Of a DNA stretch of 8,507 nucleotides, positions 6,431 through 8,507 are shown in pieces. Position 1 is the first letter of the stretch; every line of letters starts with the position of its first letter. A program made the translations under genes and the position numbers. Source of the DNA: Candidatus Agrococcus pullicola (lineage in GTDB: Bacteria; Actinomycetota; Actinomycetes; Actinomycetales; Microbacteriaceae); NCBI GenBank assembly GCA_019115685.1, contig DXDC01000092.1, positions 1 through 8,507 on the forward strand, written 5' to 3'. Under the pieces are notes generated by a model. That model did not search any database and was not told the origin of the DNA. It saw nothing but the letters and a program-made list of their open reading frames with translations.

Positions 6431-6885
6431 ACATCAAGTCGATCCTGCAGCGGATCCTGGTTTGGACCGCGGTGCTGGCGGTGGTCGTTGCGGTTGTCGG
6501 TGGTGTAGTCGGCTTCATCATCGGCGGGATGCCCGGCCTGTGGGGTGCGGTCATCGGCACCGTTCTCGCGCTCCTGTTCGGCGCCCTCACTGCCTTGTCG
6601 CTCATGCTCGCGATCAACGTGTCGAAAGGCAACATGATCTCCGGCGCGTTCTTCGGCATCGTCCTCGGCGGATGGCTGCTGAAGTTCGTCGTATTCATAG
6701 CACTGATCTTCGTCGTGCGAGACTTCGACTGGGTCAACCCCATCGCCGCGTTCATCAGCATCGTCGTCGCGATCGTCGGCTCGCTTGCCGTCGATATGAC
6801 GGTCATCATCAAGGCGCGGCAGCCGATCATCGACGAAGAGCCGGTCGACGAGTCGACCTGGGGGCGCCCCTCCAGTCGAAATTAG
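6427..6885 (+). CDS. AtpI-like membrane protein preceding the ATP synthase genes
   Basis: A 152-residue protein with four predicted membrane helices (about 10-33, 38-62, 72-97 and 102-126) and a short acidic C-terminal tail. Position and topology match the small membrane protein (Rv1303 in M. tuberculosis) found just before atpB in actinobacteria, related in role or origin to AtpI, which is thought to help c-ring assembly or Mg supply. Sequence conservation in this group is low, so the call rests mainly on context. The ATG at 6427 overlaps the transferase TGA by four bases (ATGA) and has a purine-rich ribosome binding site (GAGGGAGA, 6412-6419), so translation is coupled. A 152-base leader separates it from atpB, so the ATP synthase genes may have an extra promoter. 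Confidence 0.75.
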   Translation: MNIKSILQRILVWTAVLAVVVAVVGGVVGFIIGGMPGLWGAVIGTVLALLFGALTALSLMLAINVSKGNMISGAFFGIVLGGWLLKFVVFIALIFVVRDFDWVNPIAAFISIVVAIVGSLAVDMTVIIKARQPIIDEEPVDESTWGRPSSRN

Positions 6886-6886
6886 A

Positions 6887-6900
6887 TGCCGCAAACGGCA
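6887..6900 (+). other. Hairpin just after the atpI-like stop codon
   Basis: TGCCG-CAAA-CGGCA forms a five-pair stem with a four-base loop, starting two bases after the TAG. It lacks a U-tract; it could be a weak terminator or a 3' end stabiliser for the upstream operon. Confidence 0.35.
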
Positions 6901-6919
6901 CACGGTGGCGGCGAGCGCA

Positions 6920-6944
6920 CTCAGCTTCTGCTAAGCTTGCTGAG
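6920..6944 (+). other. Inverted repeat in the atpB leader, with alternative folding
   Basis: CTCAGC (6920-6925) and GCTGAG (6939-6944) are perfect inverted repeats 13 bases apart. Inside them AGCTT (6923-6927) can pair instead with AAGCT (6933-6937), so two mutually exclusive stems are possible. The right arm overlaps a weak -35-like CTGAGG (6940-6945), which lies 17 bases before TATGTT (6963-6968), a possible -10 for the atp genes. Both the fold and the promoter are tentative. Confidence 0.3.
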
Positions 6945-7001
6945 GCTCCTGGGTCGCTACGGTATGTTGTGGTGTGATCTGGAGTCTGACAGCCGAACCA
7001 T

Positions 7002-7018
7002 AGGCGTACGAAACGCCT
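7002..7018 (+). other. Leader hairpin upstream of atpB
   Basis: AGGCGT-ACGAA-ACGCCT is a perfect six-pair stem with a five-base loop, ending nine bases before the atpB ribosome binding site. It could stabilise the atp message or affect initiation. No known riboswitch class is recognised. Confidence 0.45.
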
Positions 7019-7027
7019 CGACTGTAC

Positions 7028-7031
7028 GGAG
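7028..7031 (+). promoter_or_regulatory. Ribosome binding site for the CTG start of atpB
   Basis: GGAG lies six bases before the CTG at 7038, a normal spacing. It sits in the loop of a short possible stem (CTGT 7022-7025 with ACAG 7032-7035). It is the only Shine-Dalgarno match upstream of the conserved AtpB N-terminus. Confidence 0.6.
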
Positions 7032-7037
7032 ACAGCG

Positions 7038-7877
7038 CTGAACGCCCTAACCGCCCTTGTTGCCGCCGATAATCTCGGATCCGTTGAGTTCCACCCCCCT
7101 TCACTCGACGACTTCTTCCCTCCGGTCTTTCTCTTCGATGGCCTGACCATTGAGTGGCTGGGCAGTGACGAGCCAATCTTTGGCATTAACCGGGTTGTCA
7201 TGCTGCGACTCATTTCGCTCGCAGTGCTCGTGCTCGTGTTCTGGCTCGGGACCCGCCGGCTCCGCCTGATCCCGACGCGCGGCCAGTCGGTCATCGAGCT
7301 CGGACTCGGCTTCGTGCGCAACAACATCGCGTACGAGATGCTTGGCGAAAAGGACGGCAAGCGCTTCCTGCCGCTGCTCACGACGATCTTCTTCGTCGTA
7401 CTGTTCTGCAACATCACCGGTGTCATTCCGCTGCTGAACCTGGGAAGCACATCGGTCATCGGCCTGCCGCTCGTGCTCGCGGTCGCCGCATATGTTGCCT
7501 TCATCTACGCCGGACTCAAGAAGCACCCGGGCGCATTCCTGAAGAACTCGCTCTTCCCATCGGGTGTTCCCTGGCCCCTGTACATCCTCCTCACGCCCAT
7601 CGAGTTCCTCTCGACCTTCGTCATCCGCCCGGTCACCCTCACACTCCGGCTCATGATGAACATGTTCGTCGGGCACATGATGCTGGTGCTGCTGTTCTCG
7701 TCGACGCACTTCTTCCTCCTCGGCGCACCGTGGGCGATGAAGGCAATCGGCGTCGGCACGCTCGGTGCGGCCTTTGCGTTCACCCTCTTCGAAGTCATGG
7801 TTTCGGTCCTGCAGGCGTACATCTTCGCAGTCCTGACCGCCGTGTACATCCAGCTCGCGCTGGCCGAAGACCACTAA
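7038..7877 (+). CDS. atpB: F0F1 ATP synthase subunit a, apparently CTG-initiated
   Basis: Subunit a forms the stator side of the proton path in the membrane F0 sector. From the CTG at 7038 the product is 279 residues, the usual family length. Residues 17-31 (VEFHPPSLDDFFPPV) are the pre-helix segment typical of actinobacterial AtpB. Membrane segments lie at about 57-71, 114-133, 141-160, 179-222 and 236-275. Arg204 in TLTLRLMMNMFVGH is the essential arginine (E. coli Arg210), and Gln259 in LQAYIFAVLTAVYI matches Gln252. The frame is closed by a TGA at 6987-6989, and between it and the ATG at 7200 there is no ATG, GTG or TTG in frame. Starting at 7200 would remove the conserved 54 residues. 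The CTG has GGAG six bases upstream, so it is the best start, although a sequencing error in an NTG codon cannot be excluded. Confidence 0.92.
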   Translation: MNALTALVAADNLGSVEFHPPSLDDFFPPVFLFDGLTIEWLGSDEPIFGINRVVMLRLISLAVLVLVFWLGTRRLRLIPTRGQSVIELGLGFVRNNIAYEMLGEKDGKRFLPLLTTIFFVVLFCNITGVIPLLNLGSTSVIGLPLVLAVAAYVAFIYAGLKKHPGAFLKNSLFPSGVPWPLYILLTPIEFLSTFVIRPVTLTLRLMMNMFVGHMMLVLLFSSTHFFLLGAPWAMKAIGVGTLGAAFAFTLFEVMVSVLQAYIFAVLTAVYIQLALAEDH

Positions 7878-7907
7878 CCGACAACTTCAATAACCAACCC
7901 AAACGAC

Positions 7908-8178
<271 letters not shown>

Positions 8179-8188
8179 GGACGAAGCT

Positions 8189-8507
8189 ATGAACCGCAAC
8201 GTTGTCATCGAGGCCGCAGGGGAGAACATCCTCCTCCCTGCGCCCTACGACATCATTTGGTCTGCGGTCGTCTTCTTCGTCGCGCTCCTGCTGTTCTGGA
8301 AGCTCGTGCTTCCGAAGCTGCAGAAGCTCCTGGATGAGCGAGCCGCAGCGATCGAGGGCGGCATCAAGAAGGCGGAAGAGGCCCAGGCCGAGGCCGCCGC
8401 AGCTCTCGAGAAGTACAATGCCGAACTCGCGAAAGCCCGTGAGGAAGCAGCGGGGATTCGCGAGACAGCTCGCGCGAACGCAGCCAAGCTCGAAGCGGAG
8501 CTCAAGG
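8189..8507 (+). CDS. atpF: F0F1 ATP synthase subunit b (5' part only)
   Basis: The open frame begins at ATG 8189 and runs off the window after 106 codons; complete b subunits are about 170-190 residues. After a short extracytoplasmic segment ([20 protein letters not shown]) there is one membrane helix (about 21-42, ending in FWKLVLP) and then a long charged, Ala-rich helix with heptad character ([21 protein letters not shown]), the start of the peripheral stalk that links subunit a to F1. AAGGA (8177-8181), overlapping the atpE stop codon, lies seven bases before the ATG. The delta, alpha, gamma, beta and epsilon genes are expected beyond the window. Confidence 0.95.
   Translation, partial: MNRNVVIEAAGENILLPAPYDIIWSAVVFFVALLLFWKLVLPKLQKLLDERAAAIEGGIKKAEEAQAEAAAALEKYNAELAKAREEAAGIRETARANAAKLEAELK

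Noticed and set aside
7101..7874. A 257-codon minus-strand frame across atpB rich in Glu, Asp, Arg and His.
   Set aside because: It mirrors atpB codons in antisense, with no recognisable domain and no ribosome binding site context.
7200..7877. ATG 7200 as the start of atpB.
   Set aside because: It would give 225 residues and remove the conserved segment before the first membrane helix; there is no ribosome binding site just before it.

Overview
This is an ordinary chromosomal segment of a high-GC Gram-positive bacterium, most likely an actinobacterium of the Microbacteriaceae type. The reasons are the high-GC codon usage, GTG and TTG starts, probable leaderless promoters, and above all the gene order prmC - tsaC - wecA-like - atpI-like - atpB - atpE - atpF, which is the classical actinobacterial layout upstream of the F1 genes of ATP synthase. 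I cannot name the genus from the sequence.

Layout. Bases 1-384 hold the 3' end of a YtcJ-like amidohydrolase gene on the plus strand. It converges on a minus-strand MFS exporter gene (490-1734). Next come cysE (1883-2434) and cysK (2444-3373), a two-gene minus-strand operon transcribed cysK first, which makes cysteine from serine and sulfide. A 167-base divergent region (3374-3540) carries the cysK promoter and a probable leaderless promoter for prmC. On the plus strand follow prmC (release-factor methyltransferase, 3541-4443), tsaC (tRNA t6A biosynthesis, 4473-5225), a WecA/MraY-family polyprenyl-phosphate sugar-1-phosphate transferase (5225-6430) and a four-helix AtpI-like protein (6427-6885). 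A structured leader (6886-7037) then precedes the F0 genes atpB, atpE and the start of atpF, which runs off the window.

How the genes work together. CysE makes O-acetylserine and CysK converts it to cysteine; the CysE C-terminus ends in the Tyr-Val-Ile tail expected to dock in CysK. tsaC, the transferase gene and the atpI-like gene overlap by 1 and 4 bases, so they are almost certainly translationally coupled. AtpB, AtpE and AtpF are the membrane sector of a proton-driven F-type ATP synthase.

The points most worth a second look are these. atpB has no ATG, GTG or TTG start upstream of its conserved N-terminal region, and apparently begins at a CTG with a well-placed ribosome binding site. A 51-codon open frame fills the atpI-atpB gap and ends in a CTGA overlap with that start. 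Paired TACGAT -10 boxes lie just before prmC and tsaC. A dyad exactly fills the spacer of the predicted cysK promoter. prmC has lost its usual prfA neighbour. I found no mobile element, CRISPR array, tRNA, rRNA or novel multi-gene system.
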